This document shows, in pieces, positions 49,294 to 56,061 of a stretch of DNA of 64,000 nucleotides. The notes below the pieces were generated by a model that was given only the letters and a program-made list of their open reading frames with translations, ran no database searches and had not been told where the DNA came from. The stretch comes from Candidatus Methylophosphatis haderslevensis. Its GTDB lineage: Bacteria > Pseudomonadota > Gammaproteobacteria > Burkholderiales > Rhodocyclaceae. The first letter of the stretch is position 1, and each line of letters starts with the position of its first letter. The stretch lies in assembly GCA_016711925.1 (NCBI GenBank), contig JADJSA010000018.1, positions 248,001 through 312,000 on the forward strand, given 5' to 3'. A program made the translations under genes and the position numbers.

Positions 49294-50715
49294 ATGTCCG
49301 CAGTACCGCAGTCGAACGCCGCATTCACAGATTTCAAGGTTGCCGACCTGTCGCTGTCGGCGTGGGGCCGCAAGGAAATCGCCATTGCCGAAACCGAAAT
49401 GCCCGGCCTGATGGCGATCCGCGAGGAATACGCCGCCAGCCGGCCGCTGGCCGGTGCGCGCATCACCGGCTCGCTGCACATGACCATCCAGACCGCCGTG
49501 CTGATCGAGACGCTCCGGGCGCTCGGCGCCGAGGTGCGCTGGGCCTCGTGCAACATCTACTCGACGCAGGACCACGCCGCCGCCGCGATTGCCGCCGGCG
49601 GCACGCCGGTGTTCGCCGTCAAGGGCGAGTCGCTGGACGACTACTGGGATTACACCCACCGCATCTTCGAGTGGGCCGACGGCGGCTACTCGAACATGAT
49701 CCTCGACGACGGCGGCGATGCCACGCTGCTGCTGCACCTGGGCACGCGCGCCGAGAGCGATGCTTCGCTGCTCGCCAAGCCGGCCAGTGAGGAAGAGGTC
49801 TGCCTGTTCAACTCGATCAAGGCCAAGTTGAAGACCGACCCGAAGTGGTATTCCACCCGCCTGGCGAAGATCAAGGGCGTGACCGAGGAAACCACCACCG
49901 GCGTGCATCGCCTGTACCAGATGCACAAGGAAGGCAAGCTCGCCTTCCCGGCGATCAACGTCAATGATTCGGTGACCAAGAGCAAATTCGACAATCTCTA
50001 CGGTTGCCGCGAGTCGCTGGTCGATGGCATCAAGCGCGCCACCGACGTGATGGTCGCCGGCAAGGTCGCGCTGGTCTGCGGCTACGGCGATGTCGGCAAG
50101 GGCAGCGCCCAGGCCCTGCGCGCGCTGTCGGCACAGGTGTGGGTGACCGAGATCGACCCGATCTGCGCGCTGCAGGCGGCGATGGAAGGCTACCGCGTGG
50201 TGACCATGGACTACGCCTGCGAGCACGCCGACATCTTCGTCACCGCCACCGGCAACTACCACGTGATCACCCACGATCACATGAAGAAGATGAAGGACCA
50301 GGCGATCGTCTGCAACATCGGCCATTTCGACAACGAGATCGACGTCGCCTCGCTGTCGAAGTACGAGTGGGACGAGATCAAGCCGCAGGTCGATCACGTG
50401 ATCTTCCCCGACGGCAAGCGCATCATCCTGCTCGCCAAGGGCCGGCTGGTGAACCTGGGCTGCGGCACCGGCCATCCGAGCTACGTGATGAGCTCGTCGT
50501 TCGCCAACCAGACCATCGCGCAGATCGAGCTGTTTACCAACACGGCGAAGTACCCGGTCGGCGTCTATACGCTGCCCAAGCACCTCGACGAAAAGGTCGC
50601 GCGGCTGCAGTTGCGCAAGCTCAATGCGCAACTCACCACGCTCACCGACGCGCAAGCCAGCTACATCGGCGTCGAAAAGGCCGGCCCGTACAAGTCGGAT
50701 CACTACCGCTATTGA
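49294..50715 (+). CDS. ahcY: Adenosylhomocysteinase AhcY
   Basis: 473-residue NAD-dependent enzyme splitting S-adenosylhomocysteine into adenosine and homocysteine, which keeps methyltransferases free of product inhibition. SLHMTIQTAVLIETL, GETEEYXWWC-like substrate region (SLDDYWDYTHR), the catalytic Lys in INVNDSVTKSKFDN, NAD motif CGYGDVGKGSAQAL and the C-terminal KSDHYRY are all present. It is preceded by AGGAG 7 nt before the ATG and controlled by the SAH riboswitch. metF follows. Confidence 0.97.
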   Translation: MSAVPQSNAAFTDFKVADLSLSAWGRKEIAIAETEMPGLMAIREEYAASRPLAGARITGSLHMTIQTAVLIETLRALGAEVRWASCNIYSTQDHAAAAIAAGGTPVFAVKGESLDDYWDYTHRIFEWADGGYSNMILDDGGDATLLLHLGTRAESDASLLAKPASEEEVCLFNSIKAKLKTDPKWYSTRLAKIKGVTEETTTGVHRLYQMHKEGKLAFPAINVNDSVTKSKFDNLYGCRESLVDGIKRATDVMVAGKVALVCGYGDVGKGSAQALRALSAQVWVTEIDPICALQAAMEGYRVVTMDYACEHADIFVTATGNYHVITHDHMKKMKDQAIVCNIGHFDNEIDVASLSKYEWDEIKPQVDHVIFPDGKRIILLAKGRLVNLGCGTGHPSYVMSSSFANQTIAQIELFTNTAKYPVGVYTLPKHLDEKVARLQLRKLNAQLTTLTDAQASYIGVEKAGPYKSDHYRY

Positions 50716-50742
50716 GTCTTGCCGCGCAAGCTTCGCGTTGAA

Positions 50743-50779
50743 CCGGCCGCGCTGCGCGTGTGACATGCGCGGCGGCCGG
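50743..50779 (+). other. Imperfect GC-rich stem-loop between ahcY and metF
   Basis: CCGGCCGCGC (50743-50752) can pair with GCGCGGCGGCCGG (50767-50779) with a small internal bulge. No T-tract follows, so it is more likely an intercistronic mRNA-stability element than a terminator. Confidence 0.35.
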
Positions 50780-50813
50780 CAAGGCTCACTTTCAATTCGA
50801 CACGAGTGATCGC

Positions 50814-51650
50814 ATGACCGCCAAACCCACCTTCAGTGCGGAGTTCTTCCCGCCGCAGACTGCCGAAGGCATCGAGAAACTGCGCTCGGTGCGCAGGCAG
50901 CTTGCGCAACTGCCGCTGCAGTTTTTTTCCGTCACCTTCGGTGCCGGCGGTTCGACGCGCGACCGCACGCTCGAGACGGTGCTCGAAATCCGCGCCGAAG
51001 GCCACGAGGCGGCGCCGCACCTGTCGTGCATCGGCACTACGCGCGAGACGGTGCGCGCGCTGCTCGATCGCTATCACGCAGCCGGCATCCGGCGCATCGT
51101 CGCGCTGCGCGGCGACCTGCCGTCCGGAGTCGGCGACATGGGCGATTTCCATTATGCCAACGAGCTGGTCGGCTACATCCGCGAGGTCAGCGGCGACTGG
51201 TTCCACATCGAGGTCGCCGGCTATCCCGAAGTGCATCCGCAGGCCCGCAGCCCGCGCGACGACCTGATGGCGTTGAAGCGCAAGTTCGACGCCGGCGCCA
51301 ATTCGGCCATCACCCAGTATTTCTACAATTCCGACGCCTATGCCGCATTCATCGACGACTGCGCCAGGGCCGGCATCGTCGCGCCGATCGTGCCCGGCAT
51401 CATGCCGATCGCCAACTTCAGCAAGATCGCGCGCTTTTCCGAAGCCTGCGGCGCCGACATTCCGCGCTGGATGCGCCGGCGCTTCGAGGGCTATGGCGAC
51501 GACGCGGCCAGCGTGCGCGCCTTCGGCCTCGACGTGGTCACCGCGCTGTGCGAACGCCTGCTCGAGCAGGGCGCGCCCGGCCTGCACTTTTACACGCTCA
51601 ACCAGGCCGGGCTCACCAACACCATCATGCAGCGGCTCGGTGCAAGCTGA
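50814..51650 (+). CDS. metF: Methylenetetrahydrofolate reductase MetF
   Basis: 278-residue FAD TIM-barrel enzyme reducing methylene-THF to methyl-THF, the methyl donor for methionine synthesis. FSAEFFPPQTAEGIEKL is at the N-terminus (catalytic Glu), SVTFGAGGSTRDRTLETV and RRIVALRGDLP follow, then AGANSAITQYFYNSDAY and PGIMPIANFSKIARFSEACG. I chose ATG 50814 (MTAKPTF); an upstream TTG-type extension is weaker. With ahcY it completes the methyl-cycle operon under SAH control. Confidence 0.95.
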   Translation: MTAKPTFSAEFFPPQTAEGIEKLRSVRRQLAQLPLQFFSVTFGAGGSTRDRTLETVLEIRAEGHEAAPHLSCIGTTRETVRALLDRYHAAGIRRIVALRGDLPSGVGDMGDFHYANELVGYIREVSGDWFHIEVAGYPEVHPQARSPRDDLMALKRKFDAGANSAITQYFYNSDAYAAFIDDCARAGIVAPIVPGIMPIANFSKIARFSEACGADIPRWMRRRFEGYGDDAASVRAFGLDVVTALCERLLEQGAPGLHFYTLNQAGLTNTIMQRLGAS

Positions 51651-51660
51651 GCGGCGCGCG

Positions 51661-51858
51661 CTACTCGTCGGCCAGCCGCTGCTCGACGCGGTCCAGCCAC
51701 GCCGCGTAGGCCGATTCGTAGTCCCGCCGGGCTGCGCTGTAGCGCGTCCACACGCAGTCCTCGCAGCCGGATTCGCAGCACTCGCCCTCCTGCGGCGCAT
51801 CCGGCGGCAGGGGGGCCGGATCGTCCGGCGGCGAATCGGGTTTCGGGCGTGGATGCAT
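51661..51858 (-). CDS. Small Cys-rich protein of the oxidoreductase-like (PF09791) family
   Basis: 65 residues. A Pro/Asp-rich N-terminus precedes EGECCESGCEDCVWTRY, the Cys-rich core of the oxidoreductase-like domain found in small bacterial proteins and fungal mitochondrial proteins of unknown function. Four cysteines may bind a metal or act in redox. The start at 51858 (MHPRPKPD) was chosen because upstream codons lack domain similarity. It is convergent with metF, 10 nt apart. Confidence 0.72.
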   Translation of the reverse strand: MHPRPKPDSPPDDPAPLPPDAPQEGECCESGCEDCVWTRYSAARRDYESAYAAWLDRVEQRLADE

Positions 51859-51908
51859 CCGTCGTTGCGCGGCGCTATGCTTTGCCTCGCACGTTACCAG
51901 AGTTGACC

Positions 51909-52400
51909 ATGATCCGACCGCTGCGCCAAGTTTGCGCCGTGCTGGGCATGGCGGCGGCCGCCGCCGCACTGGCCGATCCGGCGCCGAAAATCGAGCCGAT
52001 GCTGCGCGAAGACCTGCGGCCGGGTTGCGGCTGCGCCTTTTACGCGCAGCGCAACCGGCAGAACGTCTCCCACGACGGGCCGCTGCTGCACTGGTCGCTC
52101 GACGAGCGCGGCTGGGGCAGGGCCAAGCTCGACAGCGAAGTCCGCCGCCTCAAGCTGCTGCAGGAAAAGCGCCTGCCCGAAGCGCGCGACCCGCCGCAGC
52201 GCGGCGACCGGCTGATCCTGGTATTCCAGGAAGATCGCTACCACGTGCAGGCGATCGGCTCGGTGACGCAGGCCTGCAGCGCGCGCGCCCCGCGCTGCGC
52301 CACGCTCTACGCCACCCGCCTGATCTTCCGCCGCGCCGGCGAGCCGCCGCGCGAGATCGACGGCATCGGCGAATGCGCCTGCTCAATGCCAACCGGGTAG
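51909..52400 (+). CDS. Secreted hypothetical protein with several cysteines
   Basis: 163 residues from ATG 51909. A clear Sec signal peptide (MIRPLRQVCAVLGMAAAAAALA) ends near residue 22. The mature part contains LRPGCGCAFYAQ, a beta-rich middle (RGDRLILVFQEDRYHVQAIGSV) and a C-terminal Cys pair in IGECACS, seven or so cysteines in total, suggesting disulfides in the periplasm. I do not recognise a named domain. A small membrane-protein gene follows 7 nt later. Confidence 0.62.
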   Translation: MIRPLRQVCAVLGMAAAAAALADPAPKIEPMLREDLRPGCGCAFYAQRNRQNVSHDGPLLHWSLDERGWGRAKLDSEVRRLKLLQEKRLPEARDPPQRGDRLILVFQEDRYHVQAIGSVTQACSARAPRCATLYATRLIFRRAGEPPREIDGIGECACSMPTG

Positions 52401-52407
52401 CTGGTCG

Positions 52408-52704
52408 ATGATCTGGGGATTCCCCGCCGCAACCCTCGGCCTGCTGCTGGTGGTCGCCGGCCAGGTGCGCGACCGCCGCGGCGCGCGCCTGTGCGGGGCC
52501 ACGCTTCTGGCATTCGCGCTGTGGGATTTTTCCGCCGCGTCCTGGCGCTCGTCGACTGGCGATGCGGCGATCCGCATCGACCTGGTGTTCCTGCTGCCCA
52601 TAGCGTTCGCCGCGGCCGCAGGCGGCATCCTCAACCTGATGTCGCGCCCCGTGCCGCCCGAGGCCGCTGCCGACCCGCCGCCGGAAGATACGCAGGATCG
52701 ATGA
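52408..52704 (+). CDS. Small hypothetical membrane protein
   Basis: 98 residues with three hydrophobic segments (about 3-18, 28-43 and 58-77), the pattern LCGATLLAFALWDFSAASWRS and an acidic Pro-rich tail. It starts 7 nt after the secreted protein and is probably co-expressed. No family recognised. It marks the end of the GC-rich core before the integron-like region. Confidence 0.55.
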   Translation: MIWGFPAATLGLLLVVAGQVRDRRGARLCGATLLAFALWDFSAASWRSSTGDAAIRIDLVFLLPIAFAAAAGGILNLMSRPVPPEAAADPPPEDTQDR

Positions 52705-53122
52705 CGCCGGAAGCGACGAAGCGCTGCGCCTGCCGCACGGAAGCTGCCCCGTAAGCCGCATGGAATGGCGCTCTCCGGGCAGGCCAAGCTGGAGGGCGCA
52801 TGCACTGGACTTCGTGGGACGGCATACCCGGAGAAGCCCTATCCATGCGGGGCGCGGGCAGGTATCAAGTGGCGCATTTCGCGCCGGTCGCCATCGCCCG
52901 CAACCGCCGACACACCGCTTCCCTCCCCCTTCGAGGGGCAAGGCCAGGGTGGGGGTGCGGCATTCAACTTCCTGGATTCGTGCCTCGCGACTGCCGACGT
53001 CGCATGCAAAGAACAAGACGTGACCCCATCGCCCCGCCGCCGCCGCTCTGGCTCGCTGCCGGGGGAATTCCAGAAAGCTATTTGCTACAGCGCTCCGACC
53101 CCGGCGCCCATGGTCCGGGCTC
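52705..53122 (+). other. Non-coding region with dispersed repeats and a C/G-rich hairpin
   Basis: No credible gene seen. It holds two dispersed-repeat copies (52752-52771, minus orientation; 52838-52850) and a palindromic C/G-rich stretch near 52920-52960 (CCTCCCCCTTCGAGGGG followed by a G-rich tract), a type of interspersed hairpin. A 169-residue frame across it (52765-53274) has no coding signature. The stretch ends at the attC-like site of the integron relic. Confidence 0.5.
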
Positions 53123-53175
53123 TTCCAACAATCGGTTCAGGTCGTGGCAAGCACGATCTAACCTTGTCGTTAGCC
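53123..53175 (-). other. attC-like recombination site (cassette 2)
   Basis: Read on the minus strand: R'' GGCTAAC (its TAA is the stop codon of the cassette gene), spacer GACAA, an imperfect hairpin GGTTAGATCGTG / CACGACCTGAACC with a CTTGC tip and unpaired bases, spacer GATT, then R' GTTGGAA. CTAAC pairs with GTTGG. The order R''-L''-loop-L'-R', the length of 53 nt and the position at the stop codon match integron attC sites. Confidence 0.65.
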
Positions 53176-53601
53176 GGCATTTTTGTTGGGAGTATTGCCC
53201 CTTACCTTTCTGCGCCAGATGGAGAAATAGATAAGCCAGAGGGGGATGATAAAGGCATTTGCACCAAGAAATGATTGCCAAGGGAAAGTCGGATTAAAAA
53301 TGACTTGAGAGAGCGCAAAGAACTCGCCGTAAAAAAGTGGACCAACAATGAAGATGAGAAACCAGGTCTTCTTGACCCATGGCTTGTGAGAGGTGCCGAT
53401 ACTTGCGATGGCGTGCGCCTCGTCGATTGAGGCGCCAAAAGGGTCGTTAGGGCGATAAATATACTGCTGTTCTTCAAGCTGCTCTGGTTCTTCAGGCTTT
53501 TCTGCTTTGGTGACTCGGTTGGTAGGAACGAGTTGCAGTGAACTTTCTGCGCCTTGTGGCAGCTCCAGATATACCTCGCCAACCTTTATGCGTTGAACCA
53601 T
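53170..53601 (-). CDS. Integron-cassette-type hypothetical membrane protein
   Basis: 143 residues, AT-richer than its surroundings. The soluble N-terminal 75 residues are acidic (KPEEPEQLEEQQYIYRPNDPFGASIDEAHA), followed by two membrane helices (about 77-96 and 105-127) and a basic tail. It is preceded 18 nt upstream by GTTAGCC, the cassette-boundary core, and closed by an attC-like site, so it behaves as a gene cassette. No family recognised. Codon use differs visibly from neighbouring genes. Confidence 0.68.
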   Translation of the reverse strand: MVQRIKVGEVYLELPQGAESSLQLVPTNRVTKAEKPEEPEQLEEQQYIYRPNDPFGASIDEAHAIASIGTSHKPWVKKTWFLIFIVGPLFYGEFFALSQVIFNPTFPWQSFLGANAFIIPLWLIYFSIWRRKVRGNTPNKNAG

Positions 53602-53618
53602 GGGGACGCTTTAGTGAC

Positions 53619-53625
53619 GGCTAAC
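53619..53625 (-). other. attC R'-type core (GTTAGCC) at the cassette 1/2 boundary
   Basis: On the minus strand GTTAGCC precedes the cassette 2 gene. It is the presumed 3' end of the attC belonging to the CPBP cassette, whose other end (CATAACG at the CPBP stop codon, 53796-53802) is separated from it by an IS110-type remnant. Confidence 0.5.
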
Positions 53626-53804
53626 GAATGAAAGGGACTTCCCCGTCCCGAGGTCGGTGCGGTTGGGCACGCGGGACGGTGGTGCCGGGATGGGAAGTGC
53701 GAAATCTCATCAACTCAATCGGAAAGGGGAAGACCATGACTATTATTGCCGTTGGCATCGATCTCGCCAAGCACGTTTTTGCCGTCCACGGTGTCGTTAT
53801 GTGA
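53626..53804 (+). mobile_element. IS110-family left-end remnant with truncated transposase
   Basis: The ORF at 53736-53804 encodes MTIIAVGIDLAKHVFAVHGV, the N-terminus of IS110-family DEDD transposases (first Asp at residue 9), then stops after 22 codons; the remaining 300 or so residues and the right end are absent. The 110 nt ahead of it contain a strong stem: 53637-53650 (ACTTCCCCGTCCCG) pairs with 53686-53698 (CGGGATGGGAAGT), in the non-coding end where IS110 elements encode their bridge RNA. The remnant splits an attC-like site; IS1111-attC elements of this family are known to target such sites. Confidence 0.72.
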
Positions 53805-54447
53805 AGGCTGCGAGGTCGGCCAGCATATGCGCAAACATGACGGGCCAGACCTGCCTAAAGCGCCAATAGAACAAAGTGACGACGATGCCAAACCCAAGAA
53901 CTAGAATGGCTCCGAGCGGCCCTTGATACAAATGACACATGACCCGAACCAAAGCGCTCACGCCGAGGGCGACTGCAGGGCCAAACTTGGTAAGGGCCTC
54001 GACAAGATAGCGGCACAGAAAGGACTCTTCGAAGAAGCCGTTGACAACGGACAGGAGTAGCGCAACAGGCAAGGAAACTGAAATTGCCTGGGAGAATTGC
54101 TTGAGAAACTCGCGCCCGCCAATCGTATGGCCGAGTAGCTCCCAAAGCGCAACGTTGAGAAGAATGGTGCCGCCGAATAGAAGGAGGCCCACAAATGAAT
54201 GAAGCCAAGTGACTTGGATTCCAAGGTCCTTTAACCTCCAACCGCGAACCCAAAGCACGGCGAAAGCGACCGGAAAAGCGAAGCATTCAGACAGGAGTAG
54301 GCCCAGTGCTTCTTTATCCGACAGGTGTGGAGTAGGAAAACCGGAGAGTACGGCCTGAACCGACGAGTAGATGAACCAGCCCGCAAAGATCGCTACAACG
54401 AGGACAATCTCGTGAAGGGATAACGGGCTACGAGCGACTGGGGGCAC
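53797..54447 (-). CDS. CPBP-family (CaaX protease-like) membrane protein, integron cassette 1
   Basis: 216 residues with six or seven hydrophobic segments. CPBP features: E140-E141 in GFFEESFLCRYL, H172 in RVMCHLYQG and H207 in FAHMLADL, matching the ABI/CPBP motifs 1-3. The Arg of EExxxR is replaced by Cys, with an Arg one position later, as in some non-canonical members. Family roles include membrane proteolysis and immunity-type functions. The GTG start at 54447 lies 14 nt after the attI-like core TAACAAAGTT, making this the first cassette. Lower GC than flanks. Confidence 0.74.
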   Translation of the reverse strand: MPPVARSPLSLHEIVLVVAIFAGWFIYSSVQAVLSGFPTPHLSDKEALGLLLSECFAFPVAFAVLWVRGWRLKDLGIQVTWLHSFVGLLLFGGTILLNVALWELLGHTIGGREFLKQFSQAISVSLPVALLLSVVNGFFEESFLCRYLVEALTKFGPAVALGVSALVRVMCHLYQGPLGAILVLGFGIVVTLFYWRFRQVWPVMFAHMLADLAAFT

Positions 54448-54454
54448 GGACTTG

Positions 54455-54572
54455 GCCTCAAACTTTGTTATCGGGAGACAGTTTCGCCGGTTAGCGCCGA
54501 CGCCTGCTCCCTAAATCGGCGTCGTTCATTGTGTGGAAACCCGCTTGCATAGTGGCTTTCCGGCTTGCGTAG
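54455..54572 (-). other. attI-like integron primary recombination site
   Basis: On the minus strand the site ends with TAACAAAGTT (54470-54461), resembling the AAACAAAGTTAGGC end of class 1 attI. Two direct repeats, CC(C/G)GCTTGC(A/G)TAG on the plus strand at 54540-54552 and 54560-54572, are 20 bp apart and match in 11 of 13 positions, placed where integrase-binding direct repeats lie in attI1. An inverted pair CGACGCC/GGCGTCG (about 54499 and 54528) lies between. It sits between an integrase remnant and the first cassette. Confidence 0.6.
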
Positions 54573-54638
54573 GGCTTTTCCATCCACTACAAAAAAACCG
54601 TCAAAAGCGGCACTCCCCCGGCGCCACTCCTGAAGTCG

Positions 54639-54824
54639 GTGAAAGCGCTCGACCCGTTGCGCGAGCGCATTCGCGATTTGCACGACAGCATACGGATCGA
54701 AGCGGTTTATGTCCATTGGGTGCGCGTCTTGATCCGCTTCCACGTTCCGCGCCCGCCCGCAACCCTCGGCGGCGCCGCGGTCGAGGTGTTCGGTTCGCGG
54801 CTGGCCAAGATCCGCTGCGCAAAG
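54639..54824 (+). pseudogene. Integron integrase IntI N-terminal remnant
   Basis: About 62 residues from GTG 54639 match the IntI core-binding domain: LDPLRERIRDLH, SIRIEAVYVHWVRVLIRFH, then a GGAAVEVF(L)-type segment and RLAKIRCAKV. In intact integrases the next 250 residues carry the catalytic R-H-R-Y set; here the frame continues to 55043 as unrelated GC-rich sequence, so the enzyme is dead. It is divergent from the two cassettes with an attI-like site between, the standard integron layout. Confidence 0.75.
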
Positions 54825-55098
54825 GTCCTGCGTTGGCAACCCTTTCGGGAATCCGACGGTGACGCTCACCCCGCCTGCGGTTGGGGCGGTGGGACGTCCG
54901 CGCGCCGGCCGCTCCCCCGCGCCATGCCGCCAGAACCCAGTATCCATGCGGTCCGCAGCCTGATGCACGTGGAGATCGCCATTCCACGCGGTTCGCAGGG
55001 CGGGGCCGACGCGCCACCGCCGCGGCGCGCAGTGCGGTGGTAATATCCGGGCTCTGATCGCGCACCACTGCCGGTGCGCCCAACCCGGAGGAGCCAGC
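54825..55098 (+). other. Non-coding region with dispersed repeats
   Basis: No gene seen. Contains two repeat words, CCAGTATCCATGCG (54937-54950) and TCGCCATTCCACGCGG (54976-54991), also found elsewhere in the window, and the upstream region of the VOC gene with GGAGGAG (55087-55093) as its ribosome site. Confidence 0.5.
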
Positions 55099-55575
55099 AT
55101 GAGCACACGCCCGTTTCGCATTCTCGGCATCCAGCAGGTCGCCATCGGCGGCCCGGACAAGGCGCGGCTGCGCCGCTTGTGGGTCGACATGTTCGGCCTC
55201 GAAGTCACCGGCAACTTCAAGTCCGAGCGCGAGAATGTCGACGAGGACATCACCGCGATGGGCAAGGGGCCGTTCAAGGTGGAAGTCGACCTGATGCAGC
55301 CGATCGATGCGAGCAAGAAACCCGCCGTGCATGAGCCGCCGCTCAACCACATCGGCCTGTGGGTGGATAACCTGCCGGTGGCGGTGGAATGGCTCGGCTC
55401 GCAGGGCGTGCGCTTCGCGCCGGGCGGCATCCGCCGCGGTGCGGCCGGCTACGACATCACCTTCATGCATCCGAAGGGCAACGAGCAGCTTCCGATCAGC
55501 GGCGAAGGTGTGCTGATCGAGTTGGTGCAGGCACCGCCCGAAGTGATCGAGGCGTTCTCGAAGTTCGCTTCCTGA
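55099..55575 (+). CDS. VOC (glyoxalase/bleomycin-resistance) family protein
   Basis: 158 residues with the paired beta-alpha-beta-beta-beta units of the vicinal oxygen chelate fold. LGIQQVAIGGPDKARLRRLWVDMFGLE resembles the first strand, where the usual His is replaced by Gln or Ala; LNHIGLWVDNLPVAVEWL carries a His, and LIELVQAP a metal-binding Glu. Could be a lactoylglutathione-lyase relative or epimerase; substrate unknown. A strong ribosome site GGAGGAG precedes ATG 55099. Confidence 0.78.
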   Translation: MSTRPFRILGIQQVAIGGPDKARLRRLWVDMFGLEVTGNFKSERENVDEDITAMGKGPFKVEVDLMQPIDASKKPAVHEPPLNHIGLWVDNLPVAVEWLGSQGVRFAPGGIRRGAAGYDITFMHPKGNEQLPISGEGVLIELVQAPPEVIEAFSKFAS

Positions 55576-55581
55576 GTTAGC

Positions 55582-56061
55582 TCAAAGATCGCGCCAGCGG
55601 CCGATCCGTGCCGCCTGGCCGACCGGTTTGCCGCCTTCGTCGGAGACGTTCCAGATCGTCGCCTGTTCGATCAGGAAGCGGCGTCCGTCGGCGGCGATCC
55701 GCACGCCGCTGTAGTCGTCGACAAAACCCGCATCCGCCACGCGCGCCAGCAGACTTGCGCGCTGCGCGCGCTCGTCGGCTTGTGCCGAAAGGCGCGAGGG
55801 CATCCGGGTGAAGGCGGCCCAGTCCATGCCGAACAGGTCAAGCGCGCAGCGATTGGCGTAGTTGAAAACCGGATCGGCCTCGCTGCCGTGCGAGAGCACG
55901 CCGAATGGCGCCGCATCGAGCAGCGCGGGTGCGTCGGCCGCGCCGGTAGCGACGGCGATCAGGTCGCGACCGGTGAGGCGGCGATAGCTTTCGCGCAGGC
56001 GGGCGACGTGGCGTTGCAGCCAGCGGGCATCGGCTGGGTGCTCAGAGCTGCCGCGTGGCAA
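55582..56061 (-). CDS. MEKHLA (PAS-like) domain protein
   Basis: About 159 residues resembling the MEKHLA domain: LDAAPFGVLSHGSEADPVFNYANRCALDLFGMDWAAFTRMPSRLSA and VADAGFVDDYSGVRIAADGRRFLIEQATIWNV. The fold is PAS-related and ligand unknown. The start is uncertain: TTG 56061, which overlaps the upstream metallopeptidase stop by 20 nt, is the first usable codon, and no strong ribosome site is visible. Convergent with the VOC gene, 6 nt apart. Confidence 0.68.
   Translation of the reverse strand: MPRGSSEHPADARWLQRHVARLRESYRRLTGRDLIAVATGAADAPALLDAAPFGVLSHGSEADPVFNYANRCALDLFGMDWAAFTRMPSRLSAQADERAQRASLLARVADAGFVDDYSGVRIAADGRRFLIEQATIWNVSDEGGKPVGQAARIGRWRDL

Noticed and set aside
52915..52965. 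C/G-rich palindromic stretch considered as a CRISPR or terminator
   Set aside because: Single copy with no regular spacers, and a G-tract where a T-tract is needed follows.
52765..53274. 169-residue + strand frame in the repeat region
   Set aside because: Spans dispersed repeats, the attC-like site and the end of the cassette gene; composition not coding-like.
54468..55470. Long minus-strand frames across the integrase remnant and VOC gene
   Set aside because: They cross the attI-like site, the repeats and the VOC gene; no domain seen, and the + strand carries the IntI and VOC signatures.
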